Of a stretch of DNA of 64,000 nt, positions 19,211-28,658 are shown piece by piece. Each line of letters starts with the position of its first letter. Position 1 is the stretch's first letter. The stretch spans positions 56,075 through 120,074 of the forward strand of contig NZ_JAERRJ010000019.1 of the NCBI RefSeq assembly GCF_016741815.1, written 5' to 3'. This DNA comes from Nocardia acididurans. GTDB lineage: Bacteria; Actinomycetota; Actinomycetes; Mycobacteriales; Mycobacteriaceae. The notes under the pieces were generated by a model, which saw only the letters and a list, made by a program, of their open reading frames with translations, had not been told where the DNA came from and searched no databases. Made by a program: the position numbers and the translations under genes.

Positions 19211-20263
19211 GTGGATACGATCCGGGCCATGGCCGCCGAGCCCGATGACGTCTTCCTCCGCCACCGCGGCGCGGTGCTCGAGGCATTGTTGTCCGACACC
19301 ACATTGGACGCTCCCACACCACCGGCGCCCGACCCCGCCGCCCTGCCCGCGCCAGACCTCGACGGCCCATCCGCTGGACCGGATCCACACGCAGCGACCC
19401 CCCGGCAACCATCGAAGGATCCCGCCGAGCGCAACCACGCCGGGGAATTGATCAGCGCGCTGTTGGCCGGGCGCACCGAACAGACTCCCGCCCCGGCGTT
19501 CACCCCCGCCGCGCTGCCGCGTGCAGCGAGCAATTCCGCCCGAGAATCCGAGCAAGAATCCGAGACCGGTGAACCGGCCCCGCCCCGACGCGGTGAGCAC
19601 AACTCACGCCTGGACGCCGCCCGCGCGCGTACGCGCACCCTGCTCACCAGTCGGCGCGCCCGCCCGCTGCTGCTGATCGCCGCCGCGATCACCCTCGCCA
19701 TACTGATCGCCTGGATCGCCGGTCCCGACCCGCAACCACGCTCGGACCCGCTGGCCACCAAATCGGCCACCGCGGCACCGATGCCCACCACGTCGCCGCC
19801 CACGACCGCACCACCCGCACAGGGCTCCCAGATCCATATCCGTGCCGCCGAGTCGAAATGCCCGCCCGGCAGCACCCCCGGCATCGACGCCTTCGAAGGC
19901 ACACCCGGCAAAGCCTGGTCGTGCCAGCGGGCGTTCCGCCTCGACGGACAAGTCCTTCGGATCGACCTCGGCGGCACCTACGACGTCGCCAGCATCGCGA
20001 TCGTGCCGGGCTGGGACCACATCGCCGCCGACGGAACCGACCAGTGGACCCGCTACCGCACCGCCAGTCGAGTGTCCTACCGCTTCAACGACCCTGCGGC
20101 CACGACCTACACCCAGGAAACCCTCGACCAGCGCACACAAGTAGTGACCATGTTCGACCCGCCCGTGCGTGCCTCACGGATCTTCCTGACCATTCTTAAA
20201 TCCAGCGGCGAACCCTCGATCAACACCACCGCGATCTCCTCGATCGTCATAACCGGAACCTGA
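19211..20263 (+). CDS. Membrane protein with discoidin-like external domain
   Basis: The protein is 350 aa, from GTG 19211; ATG 19229 is an alternative because no clear ribosome-binding site decides. The N-terminal half is cytosolic and rich in Pro, Ala and charged residues. One membrane helix lies at about 155-175 (PLLLIAAAITLAILIAWIAG). The external part has a Pro/Thr linker, then a domain of about 140 residues with features of an F5/8-type C galactose-binding fold: a Cys pair, LRIDLGGTYDVASIAIVPG and a terminal TAISSIVITGT. It follows the ESX core genes in the same direction, so it may be a cell-surface partner of the system. Function unknown. Confidence 0.75.
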   Translation: MDTIRAMAAEPDDVFLRHRGAVLEALLSDTTLDAPTPPAPDPAALPAPDLDGPSAGPDPHAATPRQPSKDPAERNHAGELISALLAGRTEQTPAPAFTPAALPRAASNSARESEQESETGEPAPPRRGEHNSRLDAARARTRTLLTSRRARPLLLIAAAITLAILIAWIAGPDPQPRSDPLATKSATAAPMPTTSPPTTAPPAQGSQIHIRAAESKCPPGSTPGIDAFEGTPGKAWSCQRAFRLDGQVLRIDLGGTYDVASIAIVPGWDHIAADGTDQWTRYRTASRVSYRFNDPAATTYTQETLDQRTQVVTMFDPPVRASRIFLTILKSSGEPSINTTAISSIVITGT

Positions 20264-20272
20264 GAGACCGCC

Positions 20273-20932
20273 ATGGAATCGATCTGCCGGTTCTGCCGTC
20301 ACGTCATCGGGCACGCGGCCACGGCCTGTGAGCACTGCGGGGCGCCGCTGACCCAGCACACCACCTCCCACGAGCCCGACCCGCCCACGGCGCCGACGCC
20401 CTCAACAGCGACGACGGTCGGCAGTGGACTGCTCGCACTGCTGACCGCGCGTGCGCGACCGCGCTGGCGCGCGGTGGTCGTGACCATCCTCACCGCCGCG
20501 GCGTTGGGCTGGGTGGCGCTGCGGTCGCTGGCGGGCTGCGAGCTGATGTTCACCACGCCCGGCGTGTCCCCGATCGTGGCGGCGCTGCCCAAGCAACTGC
20601 GCAGCGCCGCCACGTGCACGCCCGTCGACGCCGGGGTCCAACGGTGTGTCCTCACCCCTGAGGATGCGCTGCTGGAAGGCGACCTGACCGGCGGTAAACC
20701 GCTCACCTTCGATGCCCGGCTCGTCGCGCCCGCCCCGCTGGCCGACACGCTGGCGCGGTGGCGCGTCAACGGCGCGGTGAGGCTCGACGGTGAAGGGACA
20801 TTCGTCGCGACGGGACCGACCACCAGCGTGTGGTATGCGCAATCGCGGAGCGGGCTGCGGATCGACACCAGTCCCTTCGTCAGCGCCGACGCGGGCTGGA
20901 CGTTCCTCGGTCGCGCCGGCCTGCTCCCCTGA
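20273..20932 (+). CDS. Zinc-ribbon membrane protein, unknown function
   Basis: The protein is 219 aa, from ATG 20273, nine bases after the previous stop, so likely co-translated. An N-terminal zinc ribbon is formed by CRFC (5-8) and CEHC (19-22). A short linker leads to a membrane helix at about 65-85 (AVVVTILTAAALGWVALRSL). The remaining 130 residues are external, with two cysteines (TCTPVDAGVQRC). It is probably a small envelope protein linked to the preceding discoidin-like protein. No precise family recognised. Confidence 0.7.
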   Translation: MESICRFCRHVIGHAATACEHCGAPLTQHTTSHEPDPPTAPTPSTATTVGSGLLALLTARARPRWRAVVVTILTAAALGWVALRSLAGCELMFTTPGVSPIVAALPKQLRSAATCTPVDAGVQRCVLTPEDALLEGDLTGGKPLTFDARLVAPAPLADTLARWRVNGAVRLDGEGTFVATGPTTSVWYAQSRSGLRIDTSPFVSADAGWTFLGRAGLLP

Positions 20933-20955
20933 CCACCATCTACACGAATGGTGTA

Positions 20956-20986
20956 CCGTTATTTAACGGCACATTATTCGAGTAAC
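20956..20986 (+). promoter_or_regulatory. A-box motif (TTTAACGGCACATTATT) upstream of glutamate dehydrogenase
   Basis: The core AACGGCACATT is preceded by a perfect dyad CCGTTA-TT-TAACGG and followed by GAGTAACG. It ends about 30-40 bp before the GDH start. The same core precedes eccA, the permease and the DHFR-family gene. Confidence 0.5.
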
Positions 20987-21014
20987 GCGCGGGCGTTGGA
21001 AGGTGCGACACATC

Positions 21015-24000
21015 ATGGCAACAAGCCACGACCACAGGAACAGAGAGTCTTTCCTGGACAATCTCCCCTCCGTGGAAGCGGCCTACTTCCGCTGGCTACA
21101 CCCCGCCACCGCCGCCACCGACCAGCGCACAGACGCCATCCTGCGCAACCACCTCGACCTCGGAACCCACCGCATCCCTGGCCACGCCGCGCTGCGCGTT
21201 CACCGTGGCGGGCACGACACCGCACTCGGCCCCGCCGTACAGATCGTCAACGACGACATGCCCCTGCTCGTCGACGCGATCACCTCGGCCCTGCGGCGAC
21301 TCGACGCGGAGATCACCGACATCGTTCACCCCGTCTTCGACGTCTCCCGCGCCGAAGACGGCACACTGCAGGCCATCACCCTCGAGCACGCCCTCGGCGA
21401 CAGCTCGACCGCAGCCGAGTCCTGGATCCACATCCAACTCGGCCCCACCACCACCGACACCACCCTCGACACCATCGAAACCGCCCTGCCGGCACTGCTT
21501 CGCGATCTGCGGACCGTGGCCACCGACACCCCGGCCATGATCGCGGCCCTGCGCGCGGCCGCCGACGCCCTCGACGCGACTGCGTCCGACGATCCCGAGT
21601 CCAGCGAGCAGGCCGAACTGCTGCGATGGCTCGCCGACTCACGATTCACCCTGCTCGGGGCCACCCACCCGGACGAACCGGACGCCACCCACTCCACCGG
21701 ACTGGGCATGCTCGGCCCGCACGCCAGCGCGAGGGTCGAACTTCCCGCCCACGACACCAGCCGTCCGGCCCTGCATCTGTCAGCGGGATCGGTGAACACC
21801 CTGCTGCCCGGCGCGCCCGGCCTCTACGTGCTCTCCGTGGCCACCACCACGGGTGACTGGGTATTCCTGGGTACTTTCACCGGTGCGGCCGTGCACGAGA
21901 ACATCCTCGACATCCCGCTGGTCTCGCGTCGTGCCCGCGAGGTGATCGCCCGGTCGGGATTCGAACCCAACTCGTTCTCCGGCAAGGCGATGCTCGAGGT
22001 GATGCAGTCCTACCCGCGCGCCGAACTGCTGCGCACCGACACCACGCAGCTGTTCGACATCGTCACCGCCGTCATGAACACCGACCTGCGTACGCGCGTG
22101 CGGACCTTCGTGCGCGAGCACTCCGACACGGTCTCCTGCCTGCTGTATCTGCCGCGCGACCGCTACACCAGCGCGGTCCGCGAACGCATGGAGCAGATCC
22201 TGTATCTGGAGTTCGGCGGCGAGCACATCAGTTACTCGGCCCGTGTCACCGAGTTCGACCTGGCCGTCGTGCATTTCACCGTGCATCGCATCCCGGGCAG
22301 TCCACCCGCGGACCTGTCGGTGCCCGCTCAGCAACGCCTCGAGCAAGCCCTCTTCGCCGCCACACGCACGTGGAGCGACCAATTCGGCGCGCTCGCCGCC
22401 GCGGACCCCACCTTCGTCACACCCGAGGGGACCGCGCCGGTGCGGTTTCCGCTCACCTATCAGCAGGAACATCCACCCCAGCGCGCGCTCGACGACCTGC
22501 GTCGCCTGACGGCTCTGCGTCCAGGGCAGATCACGACCGACCTGCGGCCTCGCGTCGATACCGGCGCGGGCCTGTGGCGGTTCACCCTCTATGTGGTCGG
22601 CGAGGCAGTTTCGCTCAGTCGCGTTCTGCCGGTCCTGCAGAGCCTGGGCGTCGAGGTGCTCGACGAACGCCCCTACCGCATCACGCTCGGCCCCGATCGC
22701 GATGCGTGGATCTACGACTTCAGCGTGCGCTCCGACCTCACCGGCGACCTCGCGATCCCGCGACCGCTCGAAAGTCTCGACACGACTTCCCGCGAGGAGC
22801 TCTGCGACCGGTTCACCGCCGCGTTCACTACCGCCTGGACCGGGCGCACCGACGTGGACGGACTCAACGCCCTGGTCTTGCGGGCCGGCCTGGACTGGCC
22901 GCGAATCCTTGTCCTGCGTGCCTACGCCAAGTACCTGCGCCAGACCGGATTCCCCTACAGCTTCGCCGCCATCACCCGCGTCCTGGCGGCCCACCCGGCC
23001 ATCGCGCGGGGACTGACCGATCTGTTCCACGCCGCCTTCGACCCCGACGCCGACTCCCACGATCAGGTCGAGACCCTCGCTACCACGGTCCGCGCCGAGA
23101 TCGACAGCGTCGCCGAACTCGACGCCGACCGCGTGCTGCGCGCACTGCTCGCCACCATCAGCGCGACCTTGCGCACCAACCATTTCCGCTACGACCACAC
23201 CGATCCCCGCGCGGAACAGTTGGCGCTCAAACTCGACGCGCAGCGCATCGACGAACTGCCCCGCCCACGACCGCAATTCGAGATCTTCGTCTACTCCCCG
23301 CGGGTGGAAGGCGTCCACCTGCGAGTCGGTGCTGTCGCGCGCGGCGGGATCCGCTGGTCGGATCGGCTCACCGACTACCGCACCGAGATCCTGGGGCTGG
23401 TCAAGGCCCAGGAGGTCAAGAACGCCGTCATCGTCCCGGTCGGCGCCAAGGGCGGATTCGTGGTCAAACACCCGCCTGCGGGCACCGACCGCGCCGCTGT
23501 TCTCGCCGAGGGCCGCGAATGCTACCGCCGATTCATCGCTGCCCTGCTCGACCTGACGGACTCCATCGACCAGGCCACCGGCGCGGTCACCGCGCCCACC
23601 CGCGTGCGACGCCGCGACAGCGACGACCCCTACCTGGTCGTCGCCGCGGACAAGGGCACCGCGACCTTCTCCGATCTGGCCAACGAGCTGGCTGCCGATT
23701 ACGGGTTCTGGCTCGGCGACGCCTTCGCCTCCGGCGGATCGGCCGGCTACGACCACAAACAGATCGGCATCACCGCGCGCGGCGCCTGGGAGAGCGTGCG
23801 CCGCCATTTCGCCGAACTCGACCTCGACGTCGACCATCAGCCGTTCACCGTCGTCGGCATCGGCGACATGAGCGGTGACGTGTTCGGCAACGGCATGCTG
23901 CGATCCTCGGCCATCCGGCTGGTCGCCGCCTTCGACCACCGCCACATTTTCATCGACCCCGACCCCGATCCGGAACGCTCCTTCCTCGAACGCACCCGCC

Positions 24001-25754
24001 TGTTCGGTCAGAGCCGCTCGAGCTGGGCCGACTACGACATCAGTGCGGTGAGCGCGGGTGGGGGAGTGTTCGACCGCACCGCCAAACAGATCCCGCTCAC
24101 CGCGCGAATGCGGCGCGCCCTCGACATACCCGACCACATACCGTCGATGACTCCCGCGGAGTTGATCCGCGCGATCCTCACCGCACCGGTGGATCTGCTG
24201 TTCAACGGCGGAATCGGCACCTACATCAAGGCCTCCACCGAATCCGACGCCGAGGTCGCCGACAAATCCAACGACGCGCTGCGGGTCGATGCCGACCAGG
24301 TCCGCGCGAAGGTCATCGGCGAAGGCGGCAATCTCGGTCTCACCGCACGCGCCCGCATCGAGTACTGCCAGCAGGGCGGGCGATGCAACACCGACGCCGT
24401 CGACAACGCCGCGGGGGTGAACTGCTCCGACCACGAAGTCAACATCAAGATCGTTCTCGATGCGGCGGTCTCGGCGGCACAACTGCCCGCACCCGACCGC
24501 AATCCGCTGCTCGCCGCGCTGGCCGATGAGGTCGCGACCGCGGTCGTCGACAACACCGTGGCCGGCAACAACCAGCTGGGACGAAGCCGGCGCGCGGGCG
24601 CGAGCATCCTGCCCGCCCATGCCCGGCTCCTCGACCACCTCGAATCCTGCCACGGCCTCGACCGAGACCTCGAGGCCCTGCCGACCCCGGCCGAGATCTC
24701 CCGTCGACTCGCGGGTGCGCGCGGGCTGACCTCCCCGGAGCTGGCCACGCTGACCGCCCACACGAAGCTCGCGCTGAAGAACGAGTTGCTGGCGGGCTCC
24801 CTGCCCGACGACCCCGCCTTCGAACCAGCGCTGCTGGGCTACTTCCCACGCGAGATCGCCGACCGGTTCGCCGCGTTGATCGCCCGCCATCCGCTGCGGC
24901 GTGAGATCACCACCACCGTCGTGGTGAACGACCTCGTCGACACCACCGGACCGGAGTTCGTCTACGAACTGCTCACCGACACCGACGCGTCGACCGAGGC
25001 CGCGGTCCAGGTCTTCCACGCGGTCGCCGCGATCTTCGAACTGCGCCCGCTGTGGCAGGATATCCGCGCAGCCGACCTGTCGGTCCATGCCGCCGATATG
25101 CTCGAACTCGAAACCCTTCGCCTGCTCGAACGTGCCGCGCGATGGATGCTCGCCGACCGCCACCGAGTGCTGATCGCCAACGGCTACCACGCACCGATCC
25201 AACTCCTGATCCGCCAATCGGAGCTGTGGCTGCCAGAGAGGGCGAGCGAGCGCATCCAACGTGCGATCATCACCGCGGCCGGACATGGCGTGCCCGCAGA
25301 GCTGGCCGAACGTGTGTATCGGCTGATCCACCTGTTCCCGCTGCTCGATATCGTCGACGCCGCCGACACGGTCGGTCGGCCGCCGACCGAGGTCGCGCAG
25401 CTGTACTTCGCACTCGACCACCATCTCGGCATCGACGATCTACTCACCGCGGTCCGCACAGCACAGGGCGAGGACCGGTGGCAGCGGCTGGCGCGCCGCG
25501 ATGTCCACGACGATCTCCACTCGGCACTGCGCGCGCTCGCCCTGGACGTAGCGCGGGTCACCGACGCCGGTCTCGACGCCCAGACCCGGGTCCAGCACTG
25601 GCACAGCACGAACACGCATGCGGTTACCCGTGCACGTCGTATGGTCGACGACCTGTTGGCCGACACGACTGTCGACGTCACCGCGTTGGCGGTGGCCGCA
25701 CGGCGTGTGCTGGCCGTCGCCGGTGCGCACGACCACGCGGCCTCTACCCTGTAG
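21015..25754 (+). CDS. gdh: NAD-specific glutamate dehydrogenase, large 180-kDa class
   Basis: The protein is 1579 aa, the usual size of the large bacterial NAD-GDH. ATG 21015 follows GGAAGG; a GTG at 21003 is an alternative. It oxidatively deaminates L-glutamate to 2-oxoglutarate and ammonium. The N-terminal 700 residues are the ACT/regulatory half. The catalytic core follows at about 770-820 (GGIRWSDR, VKAQEVKN, GAKGGFVVK), then NAD-binding motifs GIGDMSGDVFGNGM at about 945 and GEGGNLG at about 1100. In mycobacteria this enzyme class is inhibited by the FHA protein GarA, itself controlled by PknG; a pknG gene lies 3 kb away here but no garA. The gene overlaps its convergent neighbour by 11 bp. 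Confidence 0.93.
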   Translation: MATSHDHRNRESFLDNLPSVEAAYFRWLHPATAATDQRTDAILRNHLDLGTHRIPGHAALRVHRGGHDTALGPAVQIVNDDMPLLVDAITSALRRLDAEITDIVHPVFDVSRAEDGTLQAITLEHALGDSSTAAESWIHIQLGPTTTDTTLDTIETALPALLRDLRTVATDTPAMIAALRAAADALDATASDDPESSEQAELLRWLADSRFTLLGATHPDEPDATHSTGLGMLGPHASARVELPAHDTSRPALHLSAGSVNTLLPGAPGLYVLSVATTTGDWVFLGTFTGAAVHENILDIPLVSRRAREVIARSGFEPNSFSGKAMLEVMQSYPRAELLRTDTTQLFDIVTAVMNTDLRTRVRTFVREHSDTVSCLLYLPRDRYTSAVRERMEQILYLEFGGEHISYSARVTEFDLAVVHFTVHRIPGSPPADLSVPAQQRLEQALFAATRTWSDQFGALAAADPTFVTPEGTAPVRFPLTYQQEHPPQRALDDLRRLTALRPGQITTDLRPRVDTGAGLWRFTLYVVGEAVSLSRVLPVLQSLGVEVLDERPYRITLGPDRDAWIYDFSVRSDLTGDLAIPRPLESLDTTSREELCDRFTAAFTTAWTGRTDVDGLNALVLRAGLDWPRILVLRAYAKYLRQTGFPYSFAAITRVLAAHPAIARGLTDLFHAAFDPDADSHDQVETLATTVRAEIDSVAELDADRVLRALLATISATLRTNHFRYDHTDPRAEQLALKLDAQRIDELPRPRPQFEIFVYSPRVEGVHLRVGAVARGGIRWSDRLTDYRTEILGLVKAQEVKNAVIVPVGAKGGFVVKHPPAGTDRAAVLAEGRECYRRFIAALLDLTDSIDQATGAVTAPTRVRRRDSDDPYLVVAADKGTATFSDLANELAADYGFWLGDAFASGGSAGYDHKQIGITARGAWESVRRHFAELDLDVDHQPFTVVGIGDMSGDVFGNGMLRSSAIRLVAAFDHRHIFIDPDPDPERSFLERTRLFGQSRSSWADYDISAVSAGGGVFDRTAKQIPLTARMRRALDIPDHIPSMTPAELIRAILTAPVDLLFNGGIGTYIKASTESDAEVADKSNDALRVDADQVRAKVIGEGGNLGLTARARIEYCQQGGRCNTDAVDNAAGVNCSDHEVNIKIVLDAAVSAAQLPAPDRNPLLAALADEVATAVVDNTVAGNNQLGRSRRAGASILPAHARLLDHLESCHGLDRDLEALPTPAEISRRLAGARGLTSPELATLTAHTKLALKNELLAGSLPDDPAFEPALLGYFPREIADRFAALIARHPLRREITTTVVVNDLVDTTGPEFVYELLTDTDASTEAAVQVFHAVAAIFELRPLWQDIRAADLSVHAADMLELETLRLLERAARWMLADRHRVLIANGYHAPIQLLIRQSELWLPERASERIQRAIITAAGHGVPAELAERVYRLIHLFPLLDIVDAADTVGRPPTEVAQLYFALDHHLGIDDLLTAVRTAQGEDRWQRLARRDVHDDLHSALRALALDVARVTDAGLDAQTRVQHWHSTNTHAVTRARRMVDDLLADTTVDVTALAVAARRVLAVAGAHDHAASTL

Positions 25755-26805
25755 GGGCGTCCTCGTTCGTGGGGTGGCCGCAAGCCGCGCAGAACCGCGC
25801 CCGCGCGGCCACGCCCGCACCGCACTGCGCACACACCCGAGCTCCCAGGCCTGCCCCGCATTCCGCACAGAATCGCGCGTGCGGGGCGGCGTGCGCCCCG
25901 CACGCGCCACACACCTGGTCGTGCTGCACGGGCACCGGGGTGGTCTCGTGCCACGGTGGCGGGGCGGGGGAGAACTGTTGCAGGGCCGCGAAACCCAGCC
26001 CGGTCGCCAATCGTGCGTCGGCACCGGGGGAGCCCGCAGCCATGCCCGCGCCCGCCCCGAGCGCCAGCTCGCCTGCCGCGTAGCGCTGGAAGTCGCCGAC
26101 CAGATCGATGTAGGTGCGGTCCTTGGCCAATTGTTTGAGCCGGTGCGAGTCCTCTGGCACCAGCGTGATGTCCAGATCGCCCAAGCGCGCGATCCGCAGG
26201 CCGTAGTCGAAGAGCATCCGGTTCGCGTCGGCGACCACCGCGGTCTCGATGACGGGCAGCTGGGCCGAGACTCCCAGCACCGACCACTCGCCGCCAGCGA
26301 TACCGCGTGCCACGGCGACCTTGAGCGATTTCAGCAGCAGCGCCGCACTCCACTCGCGGATCCGGCGGGCGTCGGCCAGATCGGCGGTCCCCACCAGCGA
26401 GACGATCAATCGTGCCGCGTCGCGCACGGTCAGCGCGAACTCACCGTAGGCGCGCAGGCTCACCACCTGATGACTGACCGGGTCGGTGATGTCGGTCAGC
26501 CGGCCGCCGAACGGGATCCCGGTGAACTCGCGCGACGCGACGAAATACAGCTCGGCCCGGTAGTAGTTTCCACCGGTCAGCGTGTCGACCACCGCGCCCA
26601 GGCCCGGCAGTGCCTCGGCGTCGATGCGATGGCGACCGGGTCCCAGCGTGGCGATCACCGCGCCCGAGCGAACAAACAGCGCCGTCTCGTCGGCGTCGAC
26701 CACGACCCGGCTCAGATGCCGGATCGCGCGATCGGGCCATTTGAACACGACCTGATCCTTGCGGTCGTCGGGGACCGAGATGAACTCCCGCGCGAACCAG
26801 GCCAT
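25744..26805 (-). CDS. SPFH-domain protein with C-terminal double zinc ribbon
   Basis: The protein is 353 aa, read leftward from ATG 26805, which has an excellent GAGGAGG five bases upstream. Residues 1-230 form an SPFH/band-7 type domain of the YdjI / virion-core-protein-like group, with no membrane helix. A Gly/Ala linker leads to two C-terminal zinc ribbons, visible as repeated CxxC pairs (CGAC, CAEC, CAQC, CAAC). Members of this group assemble on membranes or phage-shock-type structures. It is transcribed toward the glutamate dehydrogenase and divergently from the permease, sharing the upstream region with it. Role here unknown. Confidence 0.85.
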   Translation of the reverse strand: MAWFAREFISVPDDRKDQVVFKWPDRAIRHLSRVVVDADETALFVRSGAVIATLGPGRHRIDAEALPGLGAVVDTLTGGNYYRAELYFVASREFTGIPFGGRLTDITDPVSHQVVSLRAYGEFALTVRDAARLIVSLVGTADLADARRIREWSAALLLKSLKVAVARGIAGGEWSVLGVSAQLPVIETAVVADANRMLFDYGLRIARLGDLDITLVPEDSHRLKQLAKDRTYIDLVGDFQRYAAGELALGAGAGMAAGSPGADARLATGLGFAALQQFSPAPPPWHETTPVPVQHDQVCGACGAHAAPHARFCAECGAGLGARVCAQCGAGVAARARFCAACGHPTNEDAPTG

Positions 26806-26943
26806 GAAGCCTCCTCAAACTGACATGAGCAGCGTATCGCTATCTGACGACACGCTCAACGCGCCGAGCGCGCCCATCCCGATCGAAGCACGTCGAACTC
26901 GGCTCGACGGCAATAATCTGACACCCATTGAACGTGACGTCAT

Positions 26944-26960
26944 TCAACGGTACATTGATG
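26944..26960 (+). promoter_or_regulatory. A-box motif (TTCAACGGTACATTGATG) upstream of permease
   Basis: The core AACGGTACATT ends about 40 bp before the GTG start at 26997. A second half-unit ATTGAACGTGAC lies about 15 bp upstream, so the site is tandem like that before eccA. It is in the divergent gap with the SPFH gene. Confidence 0.5.
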
Positions 26961-26996
26961 GGCGATTCATTGGTGGTGACGGGAAGGTTCCACACC

Positions 26997-28532
26997 GTGA
27001 CAACAGTTCGCCCCCCAGCCGACGGAACCGGCACCGACGCCGGGTTCCAGGCCGAAGACGCCGGCTATCACAAGGCGTTGCGCCCTCGACAGCTGCAGAT
27101 GATCGCAATCGGCGGTGCCATCGGCACCGGCTTGTTCCTCGGTGCCGGCGGCCGCCTGGCCAGCGCCGGGCCCGGCTTGTTCCTGGTCTACGCCATCTGC
27201 GGGATCTTCGTGTTCTTCATCCTGCGAGCACTGGGGGAGTTGGTCCTGCATCGCCCGTCCTCGGGTTCGTTCGTCTCCTATGCCCGTGAGTTCTACGGCG
27301 AGAAACTGGCGTTCGTCGTGGGCTGGATGTACTTCTTCCACTGGTGCATGACCGGCATCGTCGACATCACCGCCATCGCCACCTACGTGCACTACTGGCC
27401 CAACACACACGCCGTTCCGCAGTGGACGATCGCCCTGTTCGCGCTGTTCGTCGTGCTGGCCATCAATATGATCTCGGTCCGATGGTTCGGCGAACTCGAG
27501 TTCTGGGCGGCGCTGATCAAGGTCGTGGCACTGGTCGGATTCCTCGTCGTCGGCAGCGTCATCCTCACCGGACGATTCCCCGTCGACGGCCGCGATACCG
27601 GGGTGGGGATCATCACCGACCACGGCGGTCTGTTCCCTTCGGGAGTCCTGCCTCTGGTCCTGGTCACCACCGGCGTCGTGTTCGCCTACGCGGCCGTCGA
27701 GATGGTCGGCATCGCCGCCGGCGAAGCCGAGAACGTCGAGAAGATCATGCCGCGCGCCATCAACTCCGTCATCGCCCGCATCGCGCTGTTCTACGTCGGA
27801 TCGCTCGTCCTGCTCGCACTGCTGCTGCCCTACACCGCCTTCCGCGCCGGGGAGAGCCCCTTCGTCACCTTCTTCGCCAAACTCGGCATCAACGGCGCGG
27901 GATCAGTCATGAACCTGGTCGTGCTGACCGCGGCCTTCTCGAGCCTCAACGCCGGCCTCTACTCCACCGGCCGGATCCTGCGCTCGATGGCCATGAACGG
28001 CAGCGCTCCCGCAGTGGCACGCCGCATGTCGTCCTCGGGCGTCCCCTACGTCGGCATCCTGGCCACCGGCGCCGTCGCGCTGCTCGGCGTCGGACTCAAC
28101 GCGCTGGTCCCCGAGCAGGCCTTCGAGATCGTGCTGAACATGTCGGCGCTGGGCACCGTCACCTCCTGGGGCGCGATTCTGCTCTGCCAACTGCGGCTGT
28201 GGCAGTGGTGGAAGGCCGGGCGCATGGACCGCCCGACCTTCCGGCTCGTCGGCACCCCCTACACCACCATCGCGGCACTGCTGTTCCTGGTCGCCGTCGT
28301 CGTCCTGATGGCCACCAGCAGCGACCCCGTCCAACGCGGCGCGGTCCTGGCCGCGGCCGTCATCATCGTGCCCGCCATGATCGGCGGCTGGTTCCTGGCC
28401 CGCAAACACGTGCTGACCGTCGCCGCCCAACGTGAGGGTCACACCGGCCAGTTCCCCGTACTCGTCCAACGCCCGGCCGTCGACAACGCCAAATCCAGCG
28501 ACACCGACGCCCCCACCGACCCCACGCCCTGA
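26997..28532 (+). CDS. ansP: AnsP-like L-asparagine / amino-acid permease
   Basis: The protein is 511 aa with about 12 membrane helices. GTG 26997 was chosen because GGAAGG is nine bases upstream and it leaves the upstream motif non-coding; the frame is open further up. The front matches the APC amino-acid permease pattern, with IAIGGAIGTGLFLGAGG in helix 1. The segments ALGELVLHRPSSGSF and SSLNAGLYSTGRILRSMAMN are almost as in mycobacterial AnsP2. It should import asparagine or a related amino acid by proton symport. It sits between glutamate dehydrogenase and pknG, consistent with an amino-acid nitrogen role. Substrate is inferred from similarity. Confidence 0.9.
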   Translation: MTTVRPPADGTGTDAGFQAEDAGYHKALRPRQLQMIAIGGAIGTGLFLGAGGRLASAGPGLFLVYAICGIFVFFILRALGELVLHRPSSGSFVSYAREFYGEKLAFVVGWMYFFHWCMTGIVDITAIATYVHYWPNTHAVPQWTIALFALFVVLAINMISVRWFGELEFWAALIKVVALVGFLVVGSVILTGRFPVDGRDTGVGIITDHGGLFPSGVLPLVLVTTGVVFAYAAVEMVGIAAGEAENVEKIMPRAINSVIARIALFYVGSLVLLALLLPYTAFRAGESPFVTFFAKLGINGAGSVMNLVVLTAAFSSLNAGLYSTGRILRSMAMNGSAPAVARRMSSSGVPYVGILATGAVALLGVGLNALVPEQAFEIVLNMSALGTVTSWGAILLCQLRLWQWWKAGRMDRPTFRLVGTPYTTIAALLFLVAVVVLMATSSDPVQRGAVLAAAVIIVPAMIGGWFLARKHVLTVAAQREGHTGQFPVLVQRPAVDNAKSSDTDAPTDPTP

Positions 28533-28560
28533 TCCAGCGCGGACCCCGGAGGACCGGTCC

Positions 28561-28593
28561 GACCCGGCTTCCCAGCGATGGGGAGTCCGGGTC
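28561..28593. terminator. Stem-loop GACCCGG...CCGGGTC containing CTTCCCA-N4-TGGGGAG
   Basis: This is a near-perfect inverted repeat 28 bp after the permease stop. The outer arms are GACCCGG and CCGGGTC; the inner part is a copy of the recurrent TTCCCA palindrome (28568-28585). It could terminate permease transcription or act as an operator for pknG, whose start is about 74 bp downstream. Confidence 0.5.
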
Positions 28594-28658
28594 GGTCGTC
28601 GTAACCGGGGGTCCGCGCCACAATGAGCCTTTCGTTCCCAGGGATTCGGAAGGCTCGG

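Noticed and set aside
21780..25424. 1214-codon open frame antisense to glutamate dehydrogenase
   Set aside because: It is a shadow of a GC-rich gene: Val/Gly/Asp-rich with no domain. The sense frame is a full-length GDH.
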